The notes beneath the pieces were generated by a model. The model saw nothing but the letters and a program-made list of their open reading frames with translations. It searched no databases and had not been told where the DNA came from. 64,000 bases of DNA from Leifsonia shinshuensis (GTDB lineage Bacteria > Actinomycetota > Actinomycetes > Actinomycetales > Microbacteriaceae), in NCBI RefSeq assembly GCF_013410375.1, contig NZ_JACCFL010000001.1:1550001-1614000 (forward strand). Direction: 5' to 3'. A program made the translations under genes and the position numbers. This document shows, piece by piece, positions 49,981 through 59,609 of the stretch (positions within the stretch are counted from its first letter, which is position 1; each line of letters opens with the position of its first letter).

Positions 49981-50003
49981 GTTGACCCAGGGTCAGGGTC
50001 AAC
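49981..50003 (-). promoter_or_regulatory. MerR-type operator/promoter
   Basis: GTTGACCC (49981-49988) and GGGTCAAC (49996-50003) are perfect arms around 7 bases. On the minus strand TTGACC lies within the site, and a weak -10 (CACACT) follows about 20 bp later. That long spacer is the one MerR regulators act on. It lies upstream of the merR-type gene, suggesting autoregulation. Confidence 0.65.
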
Positions 50004-50037
50004 ACCGTTCCTGAACGTCGATTCCGTCGGGGAGGAC

Positions 50038-51429
50038 TCAGGCCGCCGTCAGCGACTCGGAGCGCTGTCGCGGCAGGAACAACGCCGCCACGAGCGCAGC
50101 GCCGGACAGGGCGATCAGGGCGGTGGCGGCCTGGTGCAGACCGGCGACCGGCCCGGATGGCAGCGCGCTCCGGGTGAACTCGGTCACGATCACGGCGATG
50201 CCGATCGATCCCGCGATGCGCTGCCAGATGCTGAAGAGCGTGTTCGCGTCCGCGAGGCGCGAATCGTCGAGGCCGCGGAGGATGACCGAGAGCAGCGGGG
50301 AGATCACGAGCCCGATCGATGCGGAGCGGACGGCCAGGACGAGCGCTGTCACCCAGAGCGGAGTGGTCAGACCGATGGCGAGGAGGGCGGCGCTCGCCGC
50401 CGTCAGCAGGGTGAACCCGAGCGAGACGGTCATCCGCACGGTCCAGCGGGAGAGCAGTCTCGGCCCGAACGCCAGACTGAGACCGGTGAGCACGCCTTGC
50501 GGGAGCAGCGCCGCGCCCGCGGCCAGGGCCGTGTAGCCCTGAGCGCTCTGCATGAAGACGGGAAGGAGGAAGATCGCCGCGTAGGTGACCACCGACGCGA
50601 CCGCGCACAGGATCAGGGACAGGACCTTGGGTGCTCCCGCGATCACGCTGAGGTCGACGACCGGATGGGTGGAACGCCAGGCCCAGGCCGCATAGCAGGC
50701 GAGGAGGACGCCGCCCGCGGCGATGGGCACCCAGGTCTGCGGTGTACTCCAGCCTCCCGTCTCGCTGTTTCCCGCGCCGAAGAGCAGGACGCCGAGTCCT
50801 CCGGCGAGCAGCAGCCAGCCGACCGCGTCGAATCGCGCTCCCGGCTGCCGCGCGGCCGCGAGCGACCGGGGGATGCGTCGAACGCACAGGGCCGCGATCG
50901 CACCGATCGGGAGGTTGATCAGGAAGATCGCGCGCCAATCCCACACCGCGATGAGGATGCCGCCGAGGCTGGGCCCGAGCGCCGGACCCAGGAACAGCAG
51001 GATTCCGGCGGCGGGGGACATCGACCGGGCGCCGCCGCCACTCCCGAGCATCATGCTCATCGCCAGCGGGACCATGGGCGCTCCCGCGAGGCCCTGGACG
51101 ACGCGCGCCACGATGAGCAACTCGGCCGTGGGGGCGAGTCCGCAGAGCAGCGAGGCGGCGGTGAAAGCGACGACGCTGACGAGATAGACGGGAAGGGTGC
51201 CGAAGCGACGGGCGAAGTACGAGGTCGCAGCGAGCCCGATCCCCAGGGCGAGGAGGTAACCGCTGACGGTCCACTGCACGGTGGCGAGCGGCGCCTTCAG
51301 CTCGGCGGCGATCGGAGCGACCGCGACGTTGACGATGCTGGAGTCGAGCATCGAGAGCAGCGGGCCGGCGAGAAGCGCGAACTGGACCCAGACCCCGAGC
51401 CGGGTCCGGGAGGTCTGCGGCGCGGTCAT
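50038..51429 (-). CDS. MFS transporter, DHA2 (EmrB/QacA) family
   Basis: A 463-residue transporter with about 14 membrane segments. It has the DHA2 motif LDSSIVNVAVAPIAAELKAP, VARVVQGLAGAPMVPLAMSM, and GPALGPSLGGILIAVWDWRAIF (antiporter motif C region). It probably exports drugs or other toxic compounds using the proton gradient. The ATG at 51429 follows GAGG and lies 2 bp after the padR stop, so it is in an operon with padR and should be controlled by it. Confidence 0.92.
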   Translation of the reverse strand: MTAPQTSRTRLGVWVQFALLAGPLLSMLDSSIVNVAVAPIAAELKAPLATVQWTVSGYLLALGIGLAATSYFARRFGTLPVYLVSVVAFTAASLLCGLAPTAELLIVARVVQGLAGAPMVPLAMSMMLGSGGGARSMSPAAGILLFLGPALGPSLGGILIAVWDWRAIFLINLPIGAIAALCVRRIPRSLAAARQPGARFDAVGWLLLAGGLGVLLFGAGNSETGGWSTPQTWVPIAAGGVLLACYAAWAWRSTHPVVDLSVIAGAPKVLSLILCAVASVVTYAAIFLLPVFMQSAQGYTALAAGAALLPQGVLTGLSLAFGPRLLSRWTVRMTVSLGFTLLTAASAALLAIGLTTPLWVTALVLAVRSASIGLVISPLLSVILRGLDDSRLADANTLFSIWQRIAGSIGIAVIVTEFTRSALPSGPVAGLHQAATALIALSGAALVAALFLPRQRSESLTAA

Positions 51430-51431
51430 GG

Positions 51432-51959
51432 TCAGTCCTCGAGGAGGGGAGCCCCGGTGGCGGGCTCCCGCAGCGCGCCGAGCCACTGCCGTTCGGCCTG
51501 GTAACGCCGGATCAGTTCCTCCGTGACTTCCCGGTTCCACAGGTCGTGCTGGGCGCGGTCGAGCAGGACGGTCAGGTGCTGGATCCGCGCTTGGAGCGCC
51601 GCATCCCGGGCGTCGAGGATCGCGAGCCGTTCCTCCGGTTCGAGCAGCGAGAACTGCCCGAGTCGCGTGAGGAACTCGGTCTCGTCCGCGGCGGCCTCCG
51701 GCGGCAGCTCGGCCAGCAGGTCGTGGAGCAGTTCGCGACCGACGGGCGTGATCGAGTAGATGTGCCGAGCGGGGCGCCCCTGCTGCTCTTCGGAGACCTT
51801 CTCGACGGCCCCGGAGTCCTCGAAGCGTTTGAGCGCGGGGTAGAGCGAGTTGTTGTGGAGCACGACGCCCGTCGTCTCCTCCACTCGCTTGCGGAGCTCG
51901 TAGCCGTGGGCCGGCTGCCGCCTCAAGTGCCGGAGGATGAGGATGTCTATCGACGACAT
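51432..51959 (-). CDS. PadR-family transcriptional regulator
   Basis: A 175-residue PadR. The winged helix has DILILRHLRRQPAHGYELRK and NNSLYPALKRFEDSGAVEK, then RPARHIYSITPVGRELLHDL. The C-terminal helical domain (about 90-175) mediates dimerisation. It most likely represses its own operon with the downstream MFS efflux gene. A perfect palindrome begins 4 bp upstream of the ATG, leaving no room for a separate Shine-Dalgarno, so the mRNA is very short-leadered or leaderless. Confidence 0.92.
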   Translation of the reverse strand: MSSIDILILRHLRRQPAHGYELRKRVEETTGVVLHNNSLYPALKRFEDSGAVEKVSEEQQGRPARHIYSITPVGRELLHDLLAELPPEAAADETEFLTRLGQFSLLEPEERLAILDARDAALQARIQHLTVLLDRAQHDLWNREVTEELIRRYQAERQWLGALREPATGAPLLED

Positions 51960-51962
51960 GTA

Positions 51963-51990
51963 GTCCAGTGTGACCTATGTCACACTGGAC
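51963..51990. promoter_or_regulatory. PadR operator, perfect 12-bp palindrome
   Basis: GTCCAGTGTGAC (51963-51974) and GTCACACTGGAC (51979-51990) are exact inverse complements around CTAT. The site abuts the padR start and lies in the gap divergent from kup. Confidence 0.9.
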
Positions 51991-52015
51991 GGTCAAGGTG
52001 CCGGCGTAAGGATCT

Positions 52016-52056
52016 CGTTAGGACCTCGCCCACGCCCGAGTGTCGCGTCCTACGCT
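52016..52056 (+). promoter_or_regulatory. candidate kup promoter with CGTTAGGAC box
   Basis: CGTTAGGAC (52016-52024) lies 26 bp upstream of TACGCT (52051-52056), a TANNNT -10 placed exactly 7 bases before the GTG at 52064, as for leaderless transcripts. The same box occurs upstream of kdp. Confidence 0.5.
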
Positions 52057-52063
52057 ACGTCTC

Positions 52064-54001
52064 GTGATCAGCCCAGCACGCTCGACGGTGAGCCCAGCAC
52101 GCGCGACGGCGAGCCCAGCGCGGCTCGCGTTGATCGTCGGCGCCCTCGGGGTCGTGTTCGGAGACATCGGCACCAGCCCGATCTACACGTTGCAGACGGT
52201 CTTCAACCCCGGGGACCCGCACCCGGTGGCCTTGACCGTCGACAACCTCTACGGCGTCGTATCGCTGATCGTGTGGTCGATCGTGCTGATCGTGACCGTC
52301 ACCTATGTGCTCCTGGCGATGCGGATGGATAACCACGGCGAGGGCGGGATCATGGCGTTGCTCACCCTGCTGCGCCGCTGGGCGCCCCGCGGCCGCGCGC
52401 GCACGGTCGCCTTCCTCTCCGGGTTGGCCGTGCTCGGCGCCGCCCTGTTCCTGGGGGACAGCATGATCACGCCGGCGATCTCGGTGCTGTCGGCCGTCGA
52501 GGGCCTGAAGGTGATCAACCCGGGACTGGCGGAATGGGTGGTCCCGCTCACCGCCGTGATCCTGTTCATCCTGTTCCTCGTTCAGCGGTTCGGCAGCGCC
52601 GCGGTCGGGCGCCTGTTCGGCCCGGTCATGGTGGTCTGGTTCGTCGTCGTCGCGGTGTGCGGGATCTCCGGCATCATGGGCGACCCCGGCATCCTGCTCG
52701 CGCTTCTGCCCACCTACGCGATCGGGTTCCTCGTCGGGCACTTCCAGATCGCGTTCTTCGCTCTGGCGGCCGTCGTCCTCGCAGTGACCGGCGCCGAGGC
52801 GCTGTACGCGGACATGGGCCACTTCGGGCGCCGGCCGATCTCCGTCGCCTGGCTGTTCCTCGTCTTCCCGGCGTGCGCGCTGAGCTACCTGGGGCAGGGG
52901 GCGCTGCTCCTGCAGAATCGCGCGAACCTGTCGGCGCCGTTCTTCCTCCTCGCGCCGGCGTGGGCGCAATTTCCGCTGGTGATCCTCGCGACCGCGGCGA
53001 CGGTGATCGCCTCGCAAGCGGTCATCTCCGGGGCGTTCTCGGTCGCTGCTCAAGCCTCCGGTCTGGGGTATCTGCCGAGACTGCGGGTGGCGCACACGTC
53101 GTCCTCGACGCACGGGCAGATCTACGTGCCGTGGATGAACTGGCTCCTGATGGTGTCGGTGATCACCCTGGTGTTCGCGTTCCGCAGCTCTGCATCGCTG
53201 GCGTTCGCGTACGGGATGGCGGTCACCGGGACGATCACGATCACCACGATCCTGTTCTTCTACCTCGCCCGGCAGCGCTGGTCGACGCCGGGCTGGGTGC
53301 TCTGGGGCGGCGCGACAGTGCTGGTGACGGTCGACCTGCTGTTCGTCGCGGTCAACCTCACGAAGTTCACCCACGGAGCCTGGCTGCCGCTGGCGATCGG
53401 GTTGGCGGCCTTCACCGTCATGACGACGTGGCAGCGCGGGCGGGAGCTGATCACCGACCGCCGGACCCGTGCGGAAGGGTCGCTGACCGAGTTCGTGCGA
53501 GGGCTGCGCTCCGATCCCGACCTCGTCTACCGGGTGCCGGGGACGGCGGTGTTCCTCAACCCCGGGAGCGAGACCACCCCGCTGGCACTGCGGGCGAACG
53601 TGGAGCACAACCATGTCCGGCACGATCGGATCATCATCCTCACGGTCACCGTCGACACGGTTCCGCGGGTCGACGACTCCGCCCGCGTCCAGGTCGTCGA
53701 CCTGGGCGATCCCGCGGACGGGATCGTCCACGTCACCACCCGATTCGGCTACACGGAGACGCCCGATGTTCCGCGGGCGCTGCGACTGCTGGAGCCGGAA
53801 CCCCCCGAGGGAGCCCTCGATGTCGACGGCGCGAGCTACTTCCTCTCCAAGATCGAACTGCGCGAAGGCCCGGAGCGGGGGATGGCGCACTGGCGCAAGC
53901 GGCTGTTCCTCGCCGCCGCCCACATCACCAGCGATGCCAGCAACTACTTCGGGCTGCCCCGCGACCGTGTCATCGTGATGGGCTCGCAGATCGAGCTCTG
54001 A
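52064..54001 (+). CDS. kup: KUP/HAK potassium uptake protein
   Basis: A potassium-proton symporter of about 645 residues. It opens with ALIVGALGVVFGDIGTSPIY, the Kup signature, followed by about 12 membrane segments (for example ALFLGDSMITPAISVLSAVE) and a cytoplasmic C-terminal domain from about 460. It is low-affinity, constitutive-type K+ uptake in other bacteria. GTG 52064 is taken as the start because of the leaderless-type promoter; an in-frame GTG at 52040 is possible. The N-terminus includes a DNA repeat (AGCCCAGCACGC) encoding SPARSTVSPARATASPAR. It lies upstream of, but separate from, the kdp operon. Confidence 0.93.
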   Translation: MISPARSTVSPARATASPARLALIVGALGVVFGDIGTSPIYTLQTVFNPGDPHPVALTVDNLYGVVSLIVWSIVLIVTVTYVLLAMRMDNHGEGGIMALLTLLRRWAPRGRARTVAFLSGLAVLGAALFLGDSMITPAISVLSAVEGLKVINPGLAEWVVPLTAVILFILFLVQRFGSAAVGRLFGPVMVVWFVVVAVCGISGIMGDPGILLALLPTYAIGFLVGHFQIAFFALAAVVLAVTGAEALYADMGHFGRRPISVAWLFLVFPACALSYLGQGALLLQNRANLSAPFFLLAPAWAQFPLVILATAATVIASQAVISGAFSVAAQASGLGYLPRLRVAHTSSSTHGQIYVPWMNWLLMVSVITLVFAFRSSASLAFAYGMAVTGTITITTILFFYLARQRWSTPGWVLWGGATVLVTVDLLFVAVNLTKFTHGAWLPLAIGLAAFTVMTTWQRGRELITDRRTRAEGSLTEFVRGLRSDPDLVYRVPGTAVFLNPGSETTPLALRANVEHNHVRHDRIIILTVTVDTVPRVDDSARVQVVDLGDPADGIVHVTTRFGYTETPDVPRALRLLEPEPPEGALDVDGASYFLSKIELREGPERGMAHWRKRLFLAAAHITSDASNYFGLPRDRVIVMGSQIEL

Positions 54002-54033
54002 GACGCGAGGGACGGGCGCGGGGACCGAAAGCG

Positions 54034-54576
54034 TCAGTGGTGTTCGAGGGCGCGCGCGGCGTGGTCCGGCAGCAGGTTGTAGACCTCGGTCCATTCCGCT
54101 TCGTAGGCCACCGGGTCGACGAGGCCTGCCCGGCGTCGTGCTTCCAGCTCCCGGAGACGGGACGCGGCCGCGCGGAGGACGTGCACGTTGCCGAACTCGC
54201 GGACCTCGCCGCCGACGTACTCGGAGGCCGCCGTCACGATGCGGCAGCGCTCACGCAGCTCGCGGGTGAGCCGCGCGGTGACGAGGAAGCCGGCGGCGTA
54301 GGCGGCCAGCGCGATCGTCAGGCTCAGCCACGGGCCCTCGTCGCTGAGGAACACCAGCGCGGCGAGGCAGAGGATTCCGCCGCCGACCGGCCAGGTACGG
54401 CTCAGGTGCAGCAGTCGCCGCTGGCCGGCGGTGATGCCGGGCGGGTACACCGTCAGCCGGACCCGCTGCCAGATTCCCCGGCCCGCGGGGGACACGTCGA
54501 GGGTGCCCCAGGGGGCACCTCCCTCGAACAGGAGTCGCACCATTTCGTTCACCCGTCCAGGATGCGCCGCGGTCAT
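54034..54576 (-). CDS. membrane-associated protein, possibly DUF6611
   Basis: A 180-residue protein. The N-terminal soluble part contains WQRVRLTVYPPGITAGQRRL, two adjacent membrane segments follow (VGGGILCLAALVFLSDEGP and LSLTIALAAYAAGFLVTARL), and then a helical tail. It resembles the DUF6611 proteins of Microbacteriaceae as I remember them, but that is not certain. It converges on kup and lies downstream of the conserved hypothetical gene at 54662, on the same strand. Confidence 0.6.
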   Translation of the reverse strand: MTAAHPGRVNEMVRLLFEGGAPWGTLDVSPAGRGIWQRVRLTVYPPGITAGQRRLLHLSRTWPVGGGILCLAALVFLSDEGPWLSLTIALAAYAAGFLVTARLTRELRERCRIVTAASEYVGGEVREFGNVHVLRAAASRLRELEARRRAGLVDPVAYEAEWTEVYNLLPDHAARALEHH

Positions 54577-54661
54577 GGCCGCCCCTCACGATCCTTGCGA
54601 TGTCCATACGTCAGAACCCGGAACGCTAACGCCGTCCTGGCGCTGCGGTGCTTCCGCCCGC

Positions 54662-55234
54662 TCATCGTCCGCACCCGGCCGGCGTCCACGGGTCCGGTGT
54701 CGACGGGTCCGTCGCTTCGTCGTGGAGGTGCCGGCGGTGCGGGTCGACCTCGCGCAGGAGGGCCGCGCCGCGACACGGCAGGACGAGGAGGTCTCCGACG
54801 CGCAGATCGGAGACCAGCTCGTCGACGCGCACGGGCGCCGCGGCCTCTCCTGCCGAGTGGATGCGCGCCCGGGAGTCGGAGGCGGTCGAGACCCGGCCGA
54901 TCATCCGCAGCTCCTCGATGGCGACAGGCGCGTCCGTCAGGCGGGCGTCGATCCACACGTCGATCGCTCCGTCGGCCGCCGTGGCGACCTGGGTCACCCG
55001 GGTGACGATGACGGAGGCGACCTCGGTGGCCGACGGCATTCCGCCGGTGCCGGGGATCACCGCGGCGGCGGTGTGGACGCAGGGCGTGCCGCACCATTCG
55101 GCCAGGCGAGTCAGGGAGACCCCGGCGACCGTGACGTCCGAGAGGGAAGTGGTGGTGAACTCGGGCCAGAGGTCCTGGCCGAGGGGGTTGGGCACGGAGG
55201 CCCGCAGCGAAGGGATGATGTGCGTCAGGGTCAT
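54662..55234 (-). CDS. conserved hypothetical protein
   Basis: A 190-residue soluble protein that begins MTLTHIIPSLRASVPNPLGQ and contains LWPEFTTTSLSDVTVAGVSL, EWCGTPCVHTAAAVIPGTGG, VASVIVTRV and RVGDLLVLPCRGA. It looks like a conserved actinobacterial family of unknown function; three cysteines recur in it. The ATG at 55234 starts the conserved part. The frame upstream crosses the kdp regulatory region. It is divergent from the kdp operon, which may be incidental. Confidence 0.65.
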   Translation of the reverse strand: MTLTHIIPSLRASVPNPLGQDLWPEFTTTSLSDVTVAGVSLTRLAEWCGTPCVHTAAAVIPGTGGMPSATEVASVIVTRVTQVATAADGAIDVWIDARLTDAPVAIEELRMIGRVSTASDSRARIHSAGEAAAPVRVDELVSDLRVGDLLVLPCRGAALLREVDPHRRHLHDEATDPSTPDPWTPAGCGR

Positions 55235-55583
55235 GCGACACCTGCTGAGTGATGGATCTTCACAAGCGACGGTTCTACGCCGCCGCGGTGGGCGCCGGTG
55301 CGCTCCTAACGGAACCCCGACGGGCAGCCGGGCGAAACTAACGGTTCGCGAATGTCCGCCTTGCGCCGTCCGTTCACCCGGGCGGATCGACTCGCCGCCC
55401 GGCCGGAGGGGGTCATTCCGGGGGGAAACCGTTAGGACTTCCGCGACAGCCGTATGGATCGCGTTAAGACGCCGTTCCGAGGGTCTCGCGTCCAATTGTA
55501 TAGGTCATTGATTCCGGCAGAGCGCCGGATCCCCGCGACCCGCCGACTGGCCGGGACGCGGAAACCCGGATGGAGACATTCCC
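55235..55583 (+). promoter_or_regulatory. kdp regulatory region (349 bp without a gene)
   Basis: It contains TCCTAACGG (55304-55312) and its inverse CGTTAGGAC (55430-55438), a near copy CGTTAAGAC (55462-55470, 32 bp from the second), and CTAACGG (55338-55344). A TATAGG -10 candidate lies at 55499-55504 with TTCCGA at 55475-55480. The box-to-minus-10 distance (28 bp) is close to that of kup (26 bp). KdpE is the natural candidate regulator. Confidence 0.5.
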
Positions 55584-55667
55584 GTGTTGGACCTGATTTG
55601 CTTCGTGGGGATCATCGCGCTGGGCGCGATCGTCGCCCTGGTCGGCCGAGGGGTGGAGAAGCTGTGA
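55584..55667 (+). CDS. 27-residue membrane peptide upstream of kdpF
   Basis: The GTG at 55584 has GGAG at 8-nt spacing and encodes 27 residues, almost all one hydrophobic helix ([20 protein letters not shown]) ending in VEKL. Its TGA overlaps the kdpF start (GTGA). It resembles KdpF in size and topology but not in sequence (no Y-L-V-YAL). It may be a second small subunit of the Kdp complex or a translated leader. Confidence 0.65.
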   Translation: MLDLICFVGIIALGAIVALVGRGVEKL

Positions 55668-55753
55668 TCTTCTTCAACCTGCTCGCGGCGGCACTGGCCG
55701 TCGCTTCCCTCGCGTACCTGGTGTACGCCCTGCTGAAGCCGGAGAAGTTCTAG
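55664..55753 (+). CDS. kdpF: potassium-transporting ATPase subunit KdpF
   Basis: 29 residues forming a single membrane helix that ends [12 protein letters not shown], the KdpF signature. KdpF stabilises the KdpABC complex. The GTG overlaps the preceding small gene as GTGA and has GGAG at 5-nt spacing. kdpA begins 2 bp after its stop. Confidence 0.88.
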   Translation: MIFFNLLAAALAVASLAYLVYALLKPEKF

Positions 55754-55755
55754 AC

Positions 55756-57429
55756 ATGACTGCCTGGCTTTTCGTGGCGCTGTTCGCCACCCTCATCCTC
55801 ATGCTCGGCATCGCGTATCGCCCTCTCGGCGATTACATGGCGGCGACATTCACGACGAGGAAGGACCTGAAGGTCGAGCGCGGCTTCTACCGGCTCATCG
55901 GGGTCGACTCGCGCGTGGACCAGAGCTGGCCGGTCTATCTGCGCAGCGTCGTGGCGTTCTCCGTGCTCGGGGTGCTGCTGCTCTACGTCCTCCAGCGCAC
56001 CCAGGCGGTGCTGCCCTACTCCCTGGGCTTGGCGCCCGTCCCGGAGGGGCTGTCGTTCAACACGGCCATCTCCTTCGTGACGAACACGAACTGGCAGTCG
56101 TACACGCCCGAGACGACCGTGGGCTACACGGTCCAGATGGCGGGCCTGGTGGTGCAGAACTTCCTGTCCGCGGCCGTCGGCCTCGCCATCGCGATCACCC
56201 TGGTGCGCGGGTTCGCCGCCCACCGTTCCGGAACGATCGGCAACTTCTGGGTGGACATCACCCGGGCGACGCTGCGCATCCTGCTGCCGCTCTCGATCGT
56301 CTTCGCCGTCGTCCTGATCGTGGGCGGTGTGATCCAGAACTTCAACGGATTCCCCACCGTGCACACCCTCACCGGAGGCACGGCGACGATCCCCGGCGGT
56401 CCGGTCGCCTCGCAGGAGGCGATCAAGCTCCTGGGCAACAACGGCGGCGGGTTCTTCAACGTGAACTCCGCCCACCCGTTCGAGAACCCCACGGCGTGGA
56501 CGAACCTCGTCGAGATCTTCCTGATGCTGCTGATCCCGTTCTCGCTGCCTCGCACCTTCGGCAAGATGGTCGGCGACAACCGCCAGGGTTACGCGATCCT
56601 GGGCGCGATGGCGACGATCTTCGTCATCTCGCTGGTCGCCTTGACCCTCTTCGAGCTGCAGGGCGCCGGAACCGCGACACAGGCGGCCGGCGGCGCGCTC
56701 GAAGGCAAGGAGCAGCGCTTCGGCATCCTCGGTTCGACGCTGTTCGCCACGACCAGCACGCTGACCTCGACCGGCGCGGTGAACTCCATGCACGACAGCT
56801 TCACGCCGCTCGGCGGGATGATGACGATGCTGAACATGATGACGGGCGAGGTCGCTCCCGGTGGTATCGGCGCCGGCCTCTACGGCATCCTCATGGTCGC
56901 GATCATCTCCGTCTTCCTCGCCGGACTGATGGTCGGGCGCACCCCGGAGTACCTCGGGAAGAAGATCGGCTCGCGGGAGATCAAGCTCGCCAGCCTCTAC
57001 ATCCTGATGACGCCGACCCTGGTGCTGCTGGGCACGGGCCTCAGCTTCGCGATCCCCGCGATCAAGGACAACATCGAGAAGGTCTCGATCTTCAATCCGG
57101 GCCAGCACGGCTTCTCGGAGGTGCTGTACGCGTTCACCTCGGCGGCCAACAACAACGGTTCCGCGTTCGCGGGCCTCAGCGCGAACACGCCGTGGCTGAA
57201 CGCCGCGCTCGGAGCCACGATGTTCCTGGGCCGGTTCCTCCCCATCGTGTTCGTGGTGGCACTCGCCGGCTCCCTGGCGGCGCAGGACAAGGTCCCGGCG
57301 ACCTCGGGCACGCTGCCCACGCACCGGCCGCTGTTCGTCACCTTCGTCGTCGGCGTCGTCATCATCGTCGCCGCACTCACCTACTTCCCCGTTCTCGCGC
57401 TGGGTCCCCTGGCGGAAGGGCTGCACTGA
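55756..57429 (+). CDS. kdpA: potassium-transporting ATPase subunit KdpA
   Basis: The 557-residue K+-channel-like subunit of the high-affinity Kdp pump. The selectivity-filter regions are recognisable as [49 protein letters not shown] and [15 protein letters not shown]. About ten membrane segments are present and the length is usual. The ATG follows kdpF directly and kdpB starts 2 bp after the stop. Confidence 0.97.
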   Translation: MTAWLFVALFATLILMLGIAYRPLGDYMAATFTTRKDLKVERGFYRLIGVDSRVDQSWPVYLRSVVAFSVLGVLLLYVLQRTQAVLPYSLGLAPVPEGLSFNTAISFVTNTNWQSYTPETTVGYTVQMAGLVVQNFLSAAVGLAIAITLVRGFAAHRSGTIGNFWVDITRATLRILLPLSIVFAVVLIVGGVIQNFNGFPTVHTLTGGTATIPGGPVASQEAIKLLGNNGGGFFNVNSAHPFENPTAWTNLVEIFLMLLIPFSLPRTFGKMVGDNRQGYAILGAMATIFVISLVALTLFELQGAGTATQAAGGALEGKEQRFGILGSTLFATTSTLTSTGAVNSMHDSFTPLGGMMTMLNMMTGEVAPGGIGAGLYGILMVAIISVFLAGLMVGRTPEYLGKKIGSREIKLASLYILMTPTLVLLGTGLSFAIPAIKDNIEKVSIFNPGQHGFSEVLYAFTSAANNNGSAFAGLSANTPWLNAALGATMFLGRFLPIVFVVALAGSLAAQDKVPATSGTLPTHRPLFVTFVVGVVIIVAALTYFPVLALGPLAEGLH

Positions 57430-57431
57430 TC

Positions 57432-59588
57432 ATGTCGACAATCACGAACACTGCTGAACCACACGAGCAGCACCACGACCACCCTGGCCGGGCGCCTCAG
57501 GGCGCGTTCAGCGCCCGGCAGCTGATCGCCGGCCTCCCCGGCGCGTTCCGCAAGCTCGACCCCCGCGACATGTGGCACAACCCGGTCATGTTCATCGTGG
57601 AGATCGGTGCGGCACTGACCACCATCCTGGCGATCGCGGAGCCGTTCCTCGGCAAGCAGACGTCCGGAGGCAGCGTCACCACGAACGCCTTCACCTGGGC
57701 GATCGCGGTCTGGCTGTGGCTGACCGTCCTGTTCGCCACACTGGCGGAGTCGGTCGCCGAGGGCCGCGGCAAGGCGCAGGCGGCCAGCCTGCGCAAGACC
57801 CGCACGACCACCGTGGCGAACCTGGTCACCGGTTACGACGAGAAGAACGACGCCGCCGCGACCGCTTCCGCGGTCACGCAGGTCGCCTCGGCCGATCTCA
57901 CGCTCGGCGATGTCGTCATCGTCACGGCCGGTGAGCTGATCCCCGGCGACGGGGACATCATCTGGGGCATCGCCTCGGTCGACGAGTCGGCCATCACGGG
58001 TGAGTCCGCGCCGGTCGTCCGGGAGTCCGGAGGCGACCGCAGCGCCGTCACCGGAGGCACCCGGGTGCTCTCCGACCGGATCGTGGTGCGCATCACCAGC
58101 AAGCCGGGCGAGACCTTCGTCGACCGGATGATCAAGCTGGTCGAGGGCGCGGCCCGGCAGAAGACGCCGAACGAGATCGCCCTGAACATCCTCCTGGCCG
58201 CGCTGACGATCATCTTCGTCGTCGTCGTGCTCGTGCTCGGCCCCACCGCCGGGTTCGCGAACGCCGCGCCGAGCGTCACCGTCCTCGTCGCCCTGCTCGT
58301 GTGTCTCATCCCGACCACGATCGGCGCCCTGCTCTCGGCGATCGGCATCGCCGGTATGGACCGGCTGGTTCAGCACAACGTCCTGGCGATGTCAGGGCGC
58401 GCGGTCGAGGCGGCCGGCGACGTGACGACTCTGCTGCTCGACAAGACCGGCACCATCACCTACGGCAACCGGCAGGCGGCGGAGTTCACCGCGGTGGCGG
58501 GCGTGCAGCAGGCCGACCTGGTGAAGGCCGCCGCGCTGGCGTCCCTGAGCGACCCGACTCCCGAGGGCTCCTCCGTGGTGACCCTCGCCTCGGAGCTCGG
58601 CTTCACGCACGAGGGAGACCTGAACGGCGAGGTCGTGCCGTTCACGGCGCAGACCCGGATGAGCGGCGTCGACTTCGCCGACGGCTCGCAGGTCCGCAAG
58701 GGCGCTGCGTCGATGGTGGTGGCGTGGGCGCAGGAGTCGGGCCCGGTTCCGTCCTCGATCCTCAGCGACCTGGACGAGAAGGTGCTGCACATCTCCGAGG
58801 CCGGCGGCACGCCGCTCGCCGTCGCGACCAAGTCCGCGTCCGGTGAGGCCACCATCCTCGGTGTCATCTACCTGAAGGACATCGTCAAGACGGGCCTGAC
58901 CGAGCGCTTCGCCGACATGCGCAGGATGGGGATCCGCACGGTGATGATCACCGGCGACAACCCGGTCACCGCCCGGGCGATCGCGGCCGAGGCGGGCGTC
59001 GACGACTTCCTGGCCGAGGCGACGCCGGAGGACAAGCTCGCGCTGATCCGCAAGGAGCAGCAGGGCGGCAACCTGGTCGCGATGACCGGCGACGGCACCA
59101 ACGACGCGCCCGCGCTCGCGCAGGCCGACGTCGGGGTGGCGATGAACACCGGAACGTCGGCGGCGAAGGAGGCCGGCAACATGGTCGACCTCGACTCCGA
59201 CCCGACCAAGCTGATCGACATCGTCCGGATCGGCAAGCAGCTCCTGATCACCCGCGGCGCGCTCACCACGTTCTCGATCGCGAACGACGTGGCGAAGTAC
59301 TTCGCGATCATCCCCGCGATGTTCGTCGGGGTGTTCCCCGGCCTGCAGGCGATCAACATCATGCAGCTGCACTCGCCGTCCTCGGCGATCCTGTCGGCGG
59401 TGATCTTCAACGCGATCATCATCGTCATCCTGATCCCGCTCGCGCTGCGCGGCGTGCGCTACCGCGCCACCTCCGCGTCGCGGCTGCTGCAGAGCAACCT
59501 GTTGATCTACGGCCTCGGCGGCATCATCGCCCCCTTCATCGGCATCAAGCTCATCGATCTCGTGATCAGCCTGATCCCCGGATTCTAA
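57432..59588 (+). CDS. kdpB: potassium-transporting ATPase subunit KdpB
   Basis: The 718-residue P-type ATPase subunit. The phosphorylated aspartate lies in [12 protein letters not shown], the A-domain motif is [14 protein letters not shown] (TGES), and the hinge is [20 protein letters not shown]. The N-terminus is His-rich ([12 protein letters not shown]), followed by the family segments [17 protein letters not shown] and [15 protein letters not shown]. The ATG at 57432 follows the kdpA stop by 2 bp; the longer frame upstream is a shadow of kdpA. Confidence 0.97.
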   Translation: MSTITNTAEPHEQHHDHPGRAPQGAFSARQLIAGLPGAFRKLDPRDMWHNPVMFIVEIGAALTTILAIAEPFLGKQTSGGSVTTNAFTWAIAVWLWLTVLFATLAESVAEGRGKAQAASLRKTRTTTVANLVTGYDEKNDAAATASAVTQVASADLTLGDVVIVTAGELIPGDGDIIWGIASVDESAITGESAPVVRESGGDRSAVTGGTRVLSDRIVVRITSKPGETFVDRMIKLVEGAARQKTPNEIALNILLAALTIIFVVVVLVLGPTAGFANAAPSVTVLVALLVCLIPTTIGALLSAIGIAGMDRLVQHNVLAMSGRAVEAAGDVTTLLLDKTGTITYGNRQAAEFTAVAGVQQADLVKAAALASLSDPTPEGSSVVTLASELGFTHEGDLNGEVVPFTAQTRMSGVDFADGSQVRKGAASMVVAWAQESGPVPSSILSDLDEKVLHISEAGGTPLAVATKSASGEATILGVIYLKDIVKTGLTERFADMRRMGIRTVMITGDNPVTARAIAAEAGVDDFLAEATPEDKLALIRKEQQGGNLVAMTGDGTNDAPALAQADVGVAMNTGTSAAKEAGNMVDLDSDPTKLIDIVRIGKQLLITRGALTTFSIANDVAKYFAIIPAMFVGVFPGLQAINIMQLHSPSSAILSAVIFNAIIIVILIPLALRGVRYRATSASRLLQSNLLIYGLGGIIAPFIGIKLIDLVISLIPGF

Positions 59589-59609
59589 GAAACCAGAACG
59601 GAACTCATC

